DNA from: Dichotomicrobium thermohalophilum
GTDB taxonomy: Bacteria; Pseudomonadota; Alphaproteobacteria; Rhizobiales; Rhodomicrobiaceae
Assembly: GCF_003550175.1 (NCBI RefSeq)
Contig: NZ_QXDF01000001.1
Span: forward strand, 2,008,501 to 2,072,500
Length of the DNA stretch: 64,000 bases
Reading direction: 5' to 3'
Part shown: positions 28,488 through 36,946 of the stretch, one piece after another
Layout: each line of letters opens with the position of its first letter
Numbering within the stretch: position 1 is the stretch's first letter
The notes under the pieces: model-generated
What the model saw: the letters and a program-made list of their open reading frames with translations, nothing else
Database searches by the model: none
Told to the model about the DNA's origin: nothing
Program-made: the position numbers and the translations under genes

Positions 28488-28994
28488 ATGACCCGATCCG
28501 GCTTTTATTCCGGCAGTTTCGATCCGGTCAGCTATGGCCATCTCGACGTGATCGAGCGTTCCGCGCGCCTGCTCGGGCGGCTCGTTGTCGGCGTCGGCGT
28601 CCATCACGGGAAGACGCCGCTGTTCAGTTGGCAAGAGCGCGTCGAGATGCTTGAGGCCGAAACGCGCGTCATCGCCGCGCGGGATTCCACTCAGATCGAG
28701 GTCGTTACCTTCGACGGGCTGAGCGTCGATGCCGCGCGCATCCACGGGGCCACGGTCCTCGTGCGCGGCCTGCGCGACGCCACGGACTTCGACTACGAAA
28801 TGCAGATGGCGGGCACCAACGCGACCCTTGCGCCCGACGTGGAGACGATCTTTTTCGCCGCCGCCCCGCAGCACCGCCATATCGCGTCCAAATTCATCCG
28901 TCAGATCGCGGCGATGGGCGGCGACATCGACCAGTTCGTCCCGCCGCTCGCGGCGAAACGACTGCGCGCCAAGCTGGCCGGCTCCATCTCTTGA
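28488..28994 (+). CDS. coaD: Phosphopantetheine adenylyltransferase
   Basis: Fourth step of coenzyme A synthesis: 4'-phosphopantetheine plus ATP gives dephospho-CoA. 168 residues, usual length. The nucleotidyltransferase motif GSFDPVSYGHLDVI near the start contains the T/HxGH-type active-site histidine, and the segment VRGLRDATDFDYEMQMA is characteristic of the family. A cyclophilin gene follows at 16 bp, the order found in many Hyphomicrobiales. Confidence 0.97.
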   Translation: MTRSGFYSGSFDPVSYGHLDVIERSARLLGRLVVGVGVHHGKTPLFSWQERVEMLEAETRVIAARDSTQIEVVTFDGLSVDAARIHGATVLVRGLRDATDFDYEMQMAGTNATLAPDVETIFFAAAPQHRHIASKFIRQIAAMGGDIDQFVPPLAAKRLRAKLAGSIS

Positions 28995-29010
28995 GGCGCG
29001 TATCCAAGCC

Positions 29011-29583
<573 letters not shown>

Positions 29584-29604
29584 GGCGACGGGAGCGGGCG
29601 CGCG

Positions 29605-30714
29605 GTGAGCGGACCGGACAAGACATCCGGCGGCCTGCGGCTTGATGACTTCGACTACAACCTGCCGGAGGACCGCATCGCGCTGCGCCCGGCCAGCCCG
29701 CGTGACAGCGCGCGGCTGCTTGTGGTACGCCCCGGCGCGGCACTGGAGCTTGAGGACCGCATCGTCCGCGACCTGCCCGACATCCTCGCCCCCGGAGACA
29801 CGCTCGTCTTCAACGACACGCGCGTAATCCCCGCCCAGCTCAACGCCAAGCGCGTCGGCCGCGGCGAAACCGAGCCGGAGATCGGCATCACCCTGCACAA
29901 GCGCGAAAGTGGCAACCGTTGGCGCGCCTTCGCCAAGCCGGGGCGCAAGCTGGCCGAGGGCGACCGGCTCGCGATTAGCGGTCTGGAGCGCAAAGCCCTT
30001 TACGCGCGTGTCGAAGAGAAATCCGGGGGCGAGGTGCTGCTCGCCTTCGAGGCCGAGAGCCAAGCGCTGGACGCCCTGATCGACGCCGCCGGCGTCATGC
30101 CCCTGCCCCCTTATATCGCAAGCCGCCGCCCACCCGACGAACGGGACCGCGAGGACTACCAGACCATGTTCGCGGCCAGGGAAGGCGCCGTCGCCGCGCC
30201 GACCGCGGGGTTGCATTTCACGCCGGAACTGATGGACCGGCTGCACGCGCGCGGCATCGGCTGGGAGACGGTGACACTGCATGTCGGCGCCGGTACCTTC
30301 CTGCCAGTGAAGGTCGAAGACATCGCCAATCACCGAATGCACGCGGAATGGGGCGAGATCAGCGCCGAAACAGCAGACAAGCTGAACGAAACGCGGGCGC
30401 GGCGCGGGCGCATCGTCTGCGTCGGGACGACATGTCTGCGCATCCTCGAGACCGCGGTAACGCGAGACAGAAAGATCAGGCCGTTCTCCGGGGAGACCGA
30501 CATCTTCATCACGCCGGGCCACACCTTCCGCGCCATCGACGTCCTGATGACGAATTTTCATCTGCCGCGCTCGACGCTCGTGATGCTGGTCGCGGCGTTT
30601 TCCGGGTTGGAGCGGATCATGCGGGCGTATGAGCATGCCGTCGAAAGCGGCTACCGCTTCTACTCCTACGGCGATGCCTGCCTGCTCTGGCCCGACCCGG
30701 CAGCGCTGCCATGA
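29605..30714 (+). CDS. queA: S-adenosylmethionine:tRNA ribosyltransferase-isomerase
   Basis: Transfers and rearranges the ribosyl part of SAM onto 7-aminomethyl-7-deazaguanine at tRNA position 34, giving epoxyqueuosine. 369 residues, GTG start with GGGAG upstream. The family segments [40 protein letters not shown] and [10 protein letters not shown] are all visible. It overlaps tgt by 4 bp (ATGA), so the two queuosine enzymes are translationally coupled. Confidence 0.98.
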   Translation: MSGPDKTSGGLRLDDFDYNLPEDRIALRPASPRDSARLLVVRPGAALELEDRIVRDLPDILAPGDTLVFNDTRVIPAQLNAKRVGRGETEPEIGITLHKRESGNRWRAFAKPGRKLAEGDRLAISGLERKALYARVEEKSGGEVLLAFEAESQALDALIDAAGVMPLPPYIASRRPPDERDREDYQTMFAAREGAVAAPTAGLHFTPELMDRLHARGIGWETVTLHVGAGTFLPVKVEDIANHRMHAEWGEISAETADKLNETRARRGRIVCVGTTCLRILETAVTRDRKIRPFSGETDIFITPGHTFRAIDVLMTNFHLPRSTLVMLVAAFSGLERIMRAYEHAVESGYRFYSYGDACLLWPDPAALP

Positions 30715-31823
30715 GCGCCCTCGCCTTCGACATCCACGGGCGCGATGGCGAAGCGCGCACCGGCGCTCTGACCACTCCCCGGGGGACGATCCGCACGCCC
30801 GCTTTCATGCCCGTCGGCACCGCCGCAAGCGTCAAGGCGATGTTCCCCGACACCGTGCGCGAGACCGGCGCGGACATCATCCTCGGCAATACCTACCACC
30901 TGATGCTGCGCCCCGGGGCGGAACGGATCGCGCGGCTGGGCGGCCTGCACGACTTCATGAACTGGCCCGGCCCGATCCTGACCGACAGTGGCGGATTCCA
31001 GGTCATGTCGCTTTCCAAGCTGCGCAAGCTGAGCGAAGACGGCGTCACCTTCCAGTCGCATATCGACGGCAGCACGCATCTGCTCACGCCCGAGCGCGCG
31101 GTGGAAATCCAGTGCCTGCTCGGCAGCGACATCCAGATGCAGCTCGACGAGTGCCCGCCCTACCCTTGCACGCGGGAAGAGGCGGCATCGGCTGTTGAAC
31201 TGTCACTGCGGTGGGCGGAGCGTTCGCAGGACGCGTTCGCAAAGCGGGCCGCAGCGGGCCATGCGCTGTTCGGCATCGTGCAGGGCAGCATCCACCCGGA
31301 TTTGCGCGAACGTTCGGCACGGGCGCTCATGGAGATGGATTTTCCCGGCTACGCGATCGGCGGGCTGGCCGTCGGCGAAGGGCCGGACCTGATGCTGGAG
31401 ACGCTTGCGCAGACTACGCCCCACCTGCCGGCGGACAAACCGCGCTACCTGATGGGCGTCGGCACGCCGCTCGACATCGTCGAAGCGGTCGCGCGCGGCG
31501 TGGACATGTTCGACTGCGTGATGCCCACCCGGTCCGGCCGGCACGGCCAGGCGTTTACATGGGCGGGCAAGGTCAACCTGCGCAACGCCGCTCACGCTGA
31601 CGACCCGGGCCCGCTTGATCCGGAAAGCCCCTGCCCCGCCGCACGCGACTATTCCCGCGCCTACCTGCATCATCTGGTCAAGGCCGGCGAGTATCTCGCG
31701 CCGATGCTCCTGACCTGGGCGAATGTCGCTTTCTATCAGGATCTTATGCGCGCCGTTCGCGCGGCGATCCAGGAGGGCCGGCTGGACGAGCTGCGCACAC
31801 GCATTCGGGTCGCCTACGGATAG
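30711..31823 (+). CDS. tgt: tRNA-guanine transglycosylase
   Basis: Exchanges guanine 34 of tRNA-Asp, -Asn, -His and -Tyr for preQ1. 370 residues. The base-recognition Asp92 in [12 protein letters not shown] and the catalytic Asp of [12 protein letters not shown] are present. The structural zinc site is degraded: the usual C-x-C-x2-C...H is Ser306, Cys308, Ala311 and Ala337, so only one ligand remains. The rest of the fold looks normal and the gene is intact, so this is probably a lineage variant rather than a dead enzyme. It overlaps the end of queA. Confidence 0.96.
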   Translation: MSALAFDIHGRDGEARTGALTTPRGTIRTPAFMPVGTAASVKAMFPDTVRETGADIILGNTYHLMLRPGAERIARLGGLHDFMNWPGPILTDSGGFQVMSLSKLRKLSEDGVTFQSHIDGSTHLLTPERAVEIQCLLGSDIQMQLDECPPYPCTREEAASAVELSLRWAERSQDAFAKRAAAGHALFGIVQGSIHPDLRERSARALMEMDFPGYAIGGLAVGEGPDLMLETLAQTTPHLPADKPRYLMGVGTPLDIVEAVARGVDMFDCVMPTRSGRHGQAFTWAGKVNLRNAAHADDPGPLDPESPCPAARDYSRAYLHHLVKAGEYLAPMLLTWANVAFYQDLMRAVRAAIQEGRLDELRTRIRVAYG

Positions 31824-31946
31824 CCCCCAAGGATTGATCCACCGACACGGCGGCGAATGTTGCGCATGGCTAAATTTCAGGCTTAATGGCCAAAGGGGCA
31901 TTTTGGCGCGCGTCGGACGCAAGCGCGTGGCTTTTGGGGGGATGCT

Positions 31947-33773
31947 ATGAGGCTGTTGGCAGTTCTTCTGATTCTGGTCGCCCTGCCTTTTCCGGCGCTT
32001 GCGAACGGCTCGCCATGCGGTTCCCCACCGAAGCTGGATAACACCGAGGCCGCTCGGGCGGTAAGCGCCGCCTTTCAGGCAGATCTCGGCAGCAAGCCGG
32101 TTGACCCCCCGTTCCTTGCAAGCGCCCGTGAAAGCGTGGATGCGATCGCCAACAGATACGGGCTATCGCGCGGGGACGTGGTCGCGCGCTACGTCTTCCA
32201 CATCTGCGAGGCGCTTTATTCCCGGGGCACCGAGGGCGAGCAGTTGAGCCAGGTGCTCTCGCGCGCGCAGGAAGCGCTTGATGCGCCCGGTCCGACGAAA
32301 AAAGCAGCTGCCAATAAAACCAACGAGCCTGTCGTCAGGGGCGGCGGCGCGCGCGTCTCGGACGAACCTGAGACGGCCGCATCCGCACAGACGGAAGCCC
32401 CCGCGGCGGCGGAGACCGATGGCGCGCCGGCTGTGACCAAGTCGCTGGAGTCGCTGGCAAAAGAGCAGCAGGCAGCGCCGCAGCGGACCGTCCGCCGCTT
32501 CCAGTATCGCGCCGCGCCCAAACGCTTGCAGAACAACCTGGGCATCAACCAGTTGGGGATCGCTCAGAACCAGCCCCCGACGATCAAGCGAAACGCCCCG
32601 GCTGCCGGCCGTACGACCACGCCCCGTTCTGTCACGCAGCCGCGCGCCGCGCCCCAAGCCGAGACGGCGAGCCCGGACGTACCGACGACCACTGAAGAGG
32701 CGCCCAGGGCGGCGGCCGAACTAGCTCTGGACGCCCCGAAGGCTATGGAAGTACCCGCCACTCAACCCGAAGCGGCTGAAGAGCCCGAGTCGGCGGACAA
32801 CCTAGGCGAGGCCGCCGAACGCCCCGCAACACCGGAACAACCACGCGTAGCCGCAACGGAGGCTGCTCAGCCAACCGAGGAGCCGGCCGCGCCGGCGGCG
32901 AGTCGAGCGCCTGCCGCCGCTGTCGAGAGTGAAGCGGATGTCCCAGGGCAGGAGCGTGCGCCGGCCAGCACGACCGCACCGGCAACCGCCGCCACCGAAC
33001 CCGAAACGGCACACGCAACGCGGGAAGAAGGCGCCTGCCCCGAACGCGGGGTGCTCGGCGCGGACTGCTTCGACGTGGATGCCGCGCTGGAGCGCCTGCG
33101 CGACCGGCCGGTGGAATACAACCACCCACAGGAGATGATCAAGGGGCAGGCGACCGAGATCACGCTGGTGCTGCGCACCGACTTCACCGAGGAAGGGCTG
33201 CCGGAGGAAACCTCAGAAGCGTTCGAGCGGCTCCAGGGCGAGGTGAAGCAGCAACGCGCCAAGATCTCCAACATCATGTCGGCGCGGCTGCGCGGGCGCG
33301 ACTTCGAGGTCGATCCCAAGGGGATGCAGGAGCGCACGATTACCTGGCGCCGCCCGGTCGAATGGTCATGGTACGTCACGCCGAAGGCGGGCGGCGAGAA
33401 CAAGCGGCTTGAACTTGAACTTTACGCCCATATCGTCAATCCGCAGGGCGAGACCCAGCCGCCTGTGCTGATCAAGACGCTGGATGCCACGATCGACGTG
33501 GATGTGCGCACGCTCGACTGGCTGATCGAGCAGGCGCGCACCTTCGAGCCGATTTACGCCATTGCCGCCGCGATCATCGGCTTTTTCACCGCGCTGATCA
33601 CGCTCTGGCTGCGCCGCCGGCCCGCGCATCCCGGCGACGGCCCGCCCTCCGGCATTACGGCATCGCCCACACCGCCACAGCGCCGCGTAACCGACATGGG
33701 CGCCGGCGAAGCCGCTGCGGAAGCGGCCCGCAAGGGGCAGGACGCGGAAGATAATGGCAAAGGGCGCGGCTAG
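31947..33773 (+). CDS. Large low-complexity envelope protein of unknown function
   Basis: I do not recognise a named family with confidence. The 608-residue protein starts with a signal peptide (MRLLAVLLILVALPFPALA). A small helical region follows (about 30-115), then some 240 residues of Ala/Pro/Glu/Thr-rich low complexity, and then a folded domain from Cys364/Cys374 to about 530. One transmembrane helix (536-555) comes next and a basic cytoplasmic tail (LRRRPAHPG...) of about 50 residues. The domain has a beta-sandwich look (GQATEITLVLR, MSARLRGRDFEV, RPVEWSWYVTP) and faintly resembles the C-terminal domain of some bacterial effector/caspase-like proteins. The predicted topology puts most of it in the periplasm. 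GGGGGG precedes the ATG. Confidence 0.75.
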   Translation: MRLLAVLLILVALPFPALANGSPCGSPPKLDNTEAARAVSAAFQADLGSKPVDPPFLASARESVDAIANRYGLSRGDVVARYVFHICEALYSRGTEGEQLSQVLSRAQEALDAPGPTKKAAANKTNEPVVRGGGARVSDEPETAASAQTEAPAAAETDGAPAVTKSLESLAKEQQAAPQRTVRRFQYRAAPKRLQNNLGINQLGIAQNQPPTIKRNAPAAGRTTTPRSVTQPRAAPQAETASPDVPTTTEEAPRAAAELALDAPKAMEVPATQPEAAEEPESADNLGEAAERPATPEQPRVAATEAAQPTEEPAAPAASRAPAAAVESEADVPGQERAPASTTAPATAATEPETAHATREEGACPERGVLGADCFDVDAALERLRDRPVEYNHPQEMIKGQATEITLVLRTDFTEEGLPEETSEAFERLQGEVKQQRAKISNIMSARLRGRDFEVDPKGMQERTITWRRPVEWSWYVTPKAGGENKRLELELYAHIVNPQGETQPPVLIKTLDATIDVDVRTLDWLIEQARTFEPIYAIAAAIIGFFTALITLWLRRRPAHPGDGPPSGITASPTPPQRRVTDMGAGEAAAEAARKGQDAEDNGKGRG

Positions 33774-33899
33774 CGCCAGTTCGGCGAAAACCGTGTCGCT
33801 CAACAGGCTTGAAGCGCTTGTATTCTCGCGCTTTCGTCGTTTCGCGCCGTCCTGCGGTGCGTGCACGGATTTGATTGAGGAAACTGCGAGGCAGCGAAA

Positions 33900-34940
33900 T
33901 TGACACAACACCCATCGTTTCTGGCACAGGCGAGCCTGTTGGCGGGCGCAATGGGCGACAGTCTCGGTGCGGAGATCGAGTTCTGGCCGCTCGACCGGAT
34001 CGCGCACCAATTTCCGAACGGTTTGAGGGAACTGCCGCAGCATCAAGGGATCGTCGGGGCCATCACCGACGACACCCAAATGACGCTGTTTACCGCTGAA
34101 GGACTGATCAGGTCATGGGTTCGGGGCCGTCTGAAGGGTATCGTCTCCGTTGCGGGTGTCGTCCACCACGCATTGCTGCGATGGTTGTGCACGCAGGGCG
34201 TTGAGGCAACCGTCACCGACGCGGACCATGTTGGTCTCGTGGAAGACGCCCGGCTTCATCACCGTCGGGCGCCGGGCAACACATGTCTGTCGAGTTTAGG
34301 GAGCGCTCGGCATTTTGGCGAGCCAGCCCGGAATGACAGTAAGGGATGCGGAACAATCATGAGGGTCGCGCCCGTGGCCTTTGGCGTGCCGACTGGGGAC
34401 ATCCGGCAGGTGGCGATCGCGACGAGCGCCTTGACGCATGGTCATGCAACCGGCCAGCTGGCCGCGGCCGCATGGGCAGAACTGCTTCACAGCGTGTTCC
34501 TTGGTGAAGAGCTGGAACAGACAGCGGTTCGCCTCCTGTCTGACTATCGTGATCTCGACAACGGCTCCGAGACGGCAGACGCCATTGAGGCCGCGCTATA
34601 CGCGACCAGAGACGGGTCTCCGGAAACGGTCGAGCTTCTGGGAGGCGGCTGGGTGGCTGAGGAAGCGCTTTCGATCGCGCTCTACAGCGCGTTGGCAACT
34701 TCGAATCTGGAAGACGGTTTGCGCTGTGCCGTGACGCACAGTGGCGATAGCGACAGCACGGGAGCCGTTGCTGGCAATCTGCTTGGATTACTTTATCCTG
34801 ATCAGGTCTTTGAACATCCCTGGTCAAACCAGATCGAATGCCGCGACCTTATCCTGAGGCTCGCCCGCGATCTTGTAGAGGTTCAAGACTGGTCAAACGA
34901 ATTTACAGAAGAACAATTCGCCGTATATCCGGGAGTTTGA
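33900..34940 (+). CDS. ADP-ribosylglycohydrolase family protein
   Basis: Predicted to hydrolyse ADP-ribose from modified proteins or small molecules (ARH/DraG fold). 346 residues. Metal-binding residues are visible at both expected sites: ITDDTQM (Asp57, Asp58, Thr59) and HSGDSDSTG (Asp282, Asp284, Thr286). The start is an uncommon TTG with GAGG upstream. Its codon choice is visibly less GC-biased than that of surrounding genes, and it lacks an operon partner on its strand, which suggests horizontal acquisition. It converges on the cobB sirtuin gene, an enzyme of related NAD/ADP-ribose chemistry. Confidence 0.88.
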   Translation: MTQHPSFLAQASLLAGAMGDSLGAEIEFWPLDRIAHQFPNGLRELPQHQGIVGAITDDTQMTLFTAEGLIRSWVRGRLKGIVSVAGVVHHALLRWLCTQGVEATVTDADHVGLVEDARLHHRRAPGNTCLSSLGSARHFGEPARNDSKGCGTIMRVAPVAFGVPTGDIRQVAIATSALTHGHATGQLAAAAWAELLHSVFLGEELEQTAVRLLSDYRDLDNGSETADAIEAALYATRDGSPETVELLGGGWVAEEALSIALYSALATSNLEDGLRCAVTHSGDSDSTGAVAGNLLGLLYPDQVFEHPWSNQIECRDLILRLARDLVEVQDWSNEFTEEQFAVYPGV

Positions 34941-35043
34941 TTCGCACGAACTTGAGGATTTGAACAGATAGTTGAGGATCAGTAGCCATCGACGGCTACA
35001 TTCCCGTGACCGTCCGAGCCGACTGTCTTGAGGCCAACGGCGC
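34941..35043. other. Convergent spacer between ADP-ribosylglycohydrolase and cobB
   Basis: Contains the direct repeat TTGAGGAT (34952-34959 and 34972-34979, 20-bp period) and a 6-bp hairpin GTAGCC/GGCTAC (34982-34999) that could act as a weak bidirectional terminator. Nothing else is recognised. Confidence 0.4.
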
Positions 35044-35787
35044 TCAAGCCTCTCCGCGCAAAATCTGTTCGACGAGGGCGGGGACGGTCTGCGTCGCCCT
35101 GCCCTGTACCGCATGGTGAAACTGCGACACGCCTTCGGACGGCTCCAGGTTCAGCTCCAGCGTCCAGGCGCCCGCCTCCCGCGCGATCTCGACGAAACCG
35201 GCGGCCGGATAGACCGTGCCGCTCGTCCCGATCGATATGAACAGATCACTCTGTGCCAGCAGATCGAAAATCTCTTCCATCCGGTAGGGCATCTCGCCGA
35301 ACCACACCACGTCCGGCCGCATCCGCCCGATCGTGCCACAGGCCGGACACGACGATTGCGGCGTGATGTCCGCCATGCCCCAGTCTTCGCGATGGCCGCA
35401 CTCCGCACAGAGTGCCTTCGTGATCTCGCCGTGCATATGGACGAGGTTCTTGGTCCCCGCAATCTCGTGCAGCGGGTCGATGTTCTGCGTGACCACCCAG
35501 ACTACGCCGTCATGCTCCCGCTCCAGCTGGGCGAGCGCCTCATGCGCGGCGTTGGGTTTAACGTCTTCATTCGCGCGGCGGCGCTGATTGTAGAAGTCAA
35601 GCACAAAGGCAGGGTTGCGCGCGAAGGCTTCCGGCGTCGCCACTTCGGTCAGGTCATATTTCTCCCAGATGCCGCCGCGATCGCGGAAGGTGTGCAAGCC
35701 CGACTCCGCCGACAGCCCCGCGCCCGTCAGGATGGTGATGCGGCTGCCGGCGTGCTGCAGTTCACTTGGGAGAGGAATGTCAGTCAT
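35044..35787 (-). CDS. cobB: NAD-dependent protein deacylase (sirtuin, CobB type)
   Basis: Removes acyl groups from lysines using NAD. The 247-residue protein has the NAD-binding start ITILTGAGLSAESGLHTFRD, the QNID motif (101-104), catalytic His119 in HMHGE and zinc cysteines 127, 130, 147 and 150. Tyr66 and Arg69 in FYNQRRR match the Tyr-x2-Arg pair that lets class III sirtuins and E. coli CobB bind succinyl-lysine, so desuccinylase activity is plausible. ATG 35787 has GAAGGA upstream and overlaps the end of the binding-protein gene by 8 bp, which argues for coupled translation. Confidence 0.95.
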   Translation of the reverse strand: MTDIPLPSELQHAGSRITILTGAGLSAESGLHTFRDRGGIWEKYDLTEVATPEAFARNPAFVLDFYNQRRRANEDVKPNAAHEALAQLEREHDGVVWVVTQNIDPLHEIAGTKNLVHMHGEITKALCAECGHREDWGMADITPQSSCPACGTIGRMRPDVVWFGEMPYRMEEIFDLLAQSDLFISIGTSGTVYPAAGFVEIAREAGAWTLELNLEPSEGVSQFHHAVQGRATQTVPALVEQILRGEA

Positions 35788-36946
35788 TTCGTGGTCCTTC
35801 AGATTTCGCTTGGTCGGCCTTCGCACTCTGTTTCTCGCCAAGGGCCAGCCATGCCTCGAACCGGCGCTGACGCAGTGCCTCGGTCTGGCTGTACCAACGG
35901 TCATCCTTGCGGATCGCGGTGGCCATGTGCCGGTCCGTGGTTGGCATATGCGCGCGCATGGGCACACCCGTCGTCACATGCAGCCCCACGCGCCGCTGCG
36001 CCGATTTCCGCGCCGGACCATAGGAGATGCGGTTGGCCATGTCGCCCAGCCGTTCGGCCCCGGTGGCGAAGCGAATGAATTTTTCCGCGATGTCCTTGTC
36101 CGCCGTGCCCTTCAGGATCGCCCAGCTGTTGTATTCCAGCAGCGCGCCGTCCCAGATGATGGAGATGGGCTCGCCTTCGATCACCTGCGCGTGGAAGAAG
36201 CGCCCGTTGAAGCCTGTCGCCATCGCCGCATGCCCGCTCGTGAGCTGCTCAACCGGCTCGGCCCCGCCACGCCACCAGATAATGTCGTCGCGGATGCTGT
36301 CCAGCCGCCGGAAAGCCAGCCGCATACCGCGCTCGGTGCTGAGCAGATCATAGAGCTGGCTGCGCGGCACCCCGTAGGATCGCAGCGCCCATTCCAGCAT
36401 TCCGACAGGCGCCTTGCGCAGCGCGCGCTTGCCGGGGAAGCGCTCCGTGTCGAAGAAGTCGGCGACCGTGCGCGGCTTCTCGCCGGGGAAAGCGTCGTCG
36501 TTATAGGCGATCACGGTGGCGAAGACGAGCTGGACGATGGCGCAGTCGCCGAGCGCGCCGTCGATGAAATCCTCCTCCGGCGCGACCCCGTCCGGTGAGT
36601 CTGCGAGAATATCCGGGTCGAACGGCTCCAGCAGCCCCTGCGCACACGCGGCGCGGGCGTCGGCGCGGATCATGTCGACGACATCCCATTCCGGCGCGCC
36701 CGGCTGGGCCAGATGATCGCGCAACGCCTCGATGCCGCCATTATAGCGCACGGTCTCGATCTCGATGCCGGTCGCCTGCGTGAAAGGCGCGAACATCGCC
36801 GCGCGCTGACTCTGCTCGTAGGCGCCGCCCCATGTCAGCACCGTGAGCGTGCGCGGCTCATCGGCGGCGGACGGTCCCCCGCCGAACAACACCATGAGCA
36901 GCGCCAGCACGCTAAGCCGCCGCATTCTCTTCCCGGCGCAGGTCAT
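35780..36946 (-). CDS. Extracellular solute-binding protein (polyamine-type, PotD/PotF-like), orphan
   Basis: A 388-residue periplasmic binding protein with a signal peptide (core LSVLALLMVLFGGGPSAA, cleavage about residue 28). The mature start, TLTVLTWGGAYEQSQRAA, with TGIEIETVRYNGG and PEWDVVDM, matches the spermidine/putrescine group of ABC substrate-binding proteins. No permease or ATPase gene is nearby. ATG 36946 has GGAGG at good spacing and lies inside the end of the ClC gene; an ATG seven codons later (36925) also has a usable site. A charged tail ends the protein. Ligand unknown; polyamines or similar cations are only a family-level guess. Confidence 0.85.
   Translation of the reverse strand: MTCAGKRMRRLSVLALLMVLFGGGPSAADEPRTLTVLTWGGAYEQSQRAAMFAPFTQATGIEIETVRYNGGIEALRDHLAQPGAPEWDVVDMIRADARAACAQGLLEPFDPDILADSPDGVAPEEDFIDGALGDCAIVQLVFATVIAYNDDAFPGEKPRTVADFFDTERFPGKRALRKAPVGMLEWALRSYGVPRSQLYDLLSTERGMRLAFRRLDSIRDDIIWWRGGAEPVEQLTSGHAAMATGFNGRFFHAQVIEGEPISIIWDGALLEYNSWAILKGTADKDIAEKFIRFATGAERLGDMANRISYGPARKSAQRRVGLHVTTGVPMRAHMPTTDRHMATAIRKDDRWYSQTEALRQRRFEAWLALGEKQSAKADQAKSEGPRND

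Noticed and set aside
31626-31721. tgt as a pseudogene because of lost zinc ligands
   Set aside because: The frame is intact and full length, catalytic aspartates are present, and it overlaps queA; lineage-specific loss of the zinc site is the simpler reading.
33774-35043. Toxin-antitoxin or anti-phage island around the ADP-ribosylglycohydrolase
   Set aside because: No ADP-ribosyltransferase, macrodomain partner, integrase or nuclease is encoded nearby, so a defence label is not supported.
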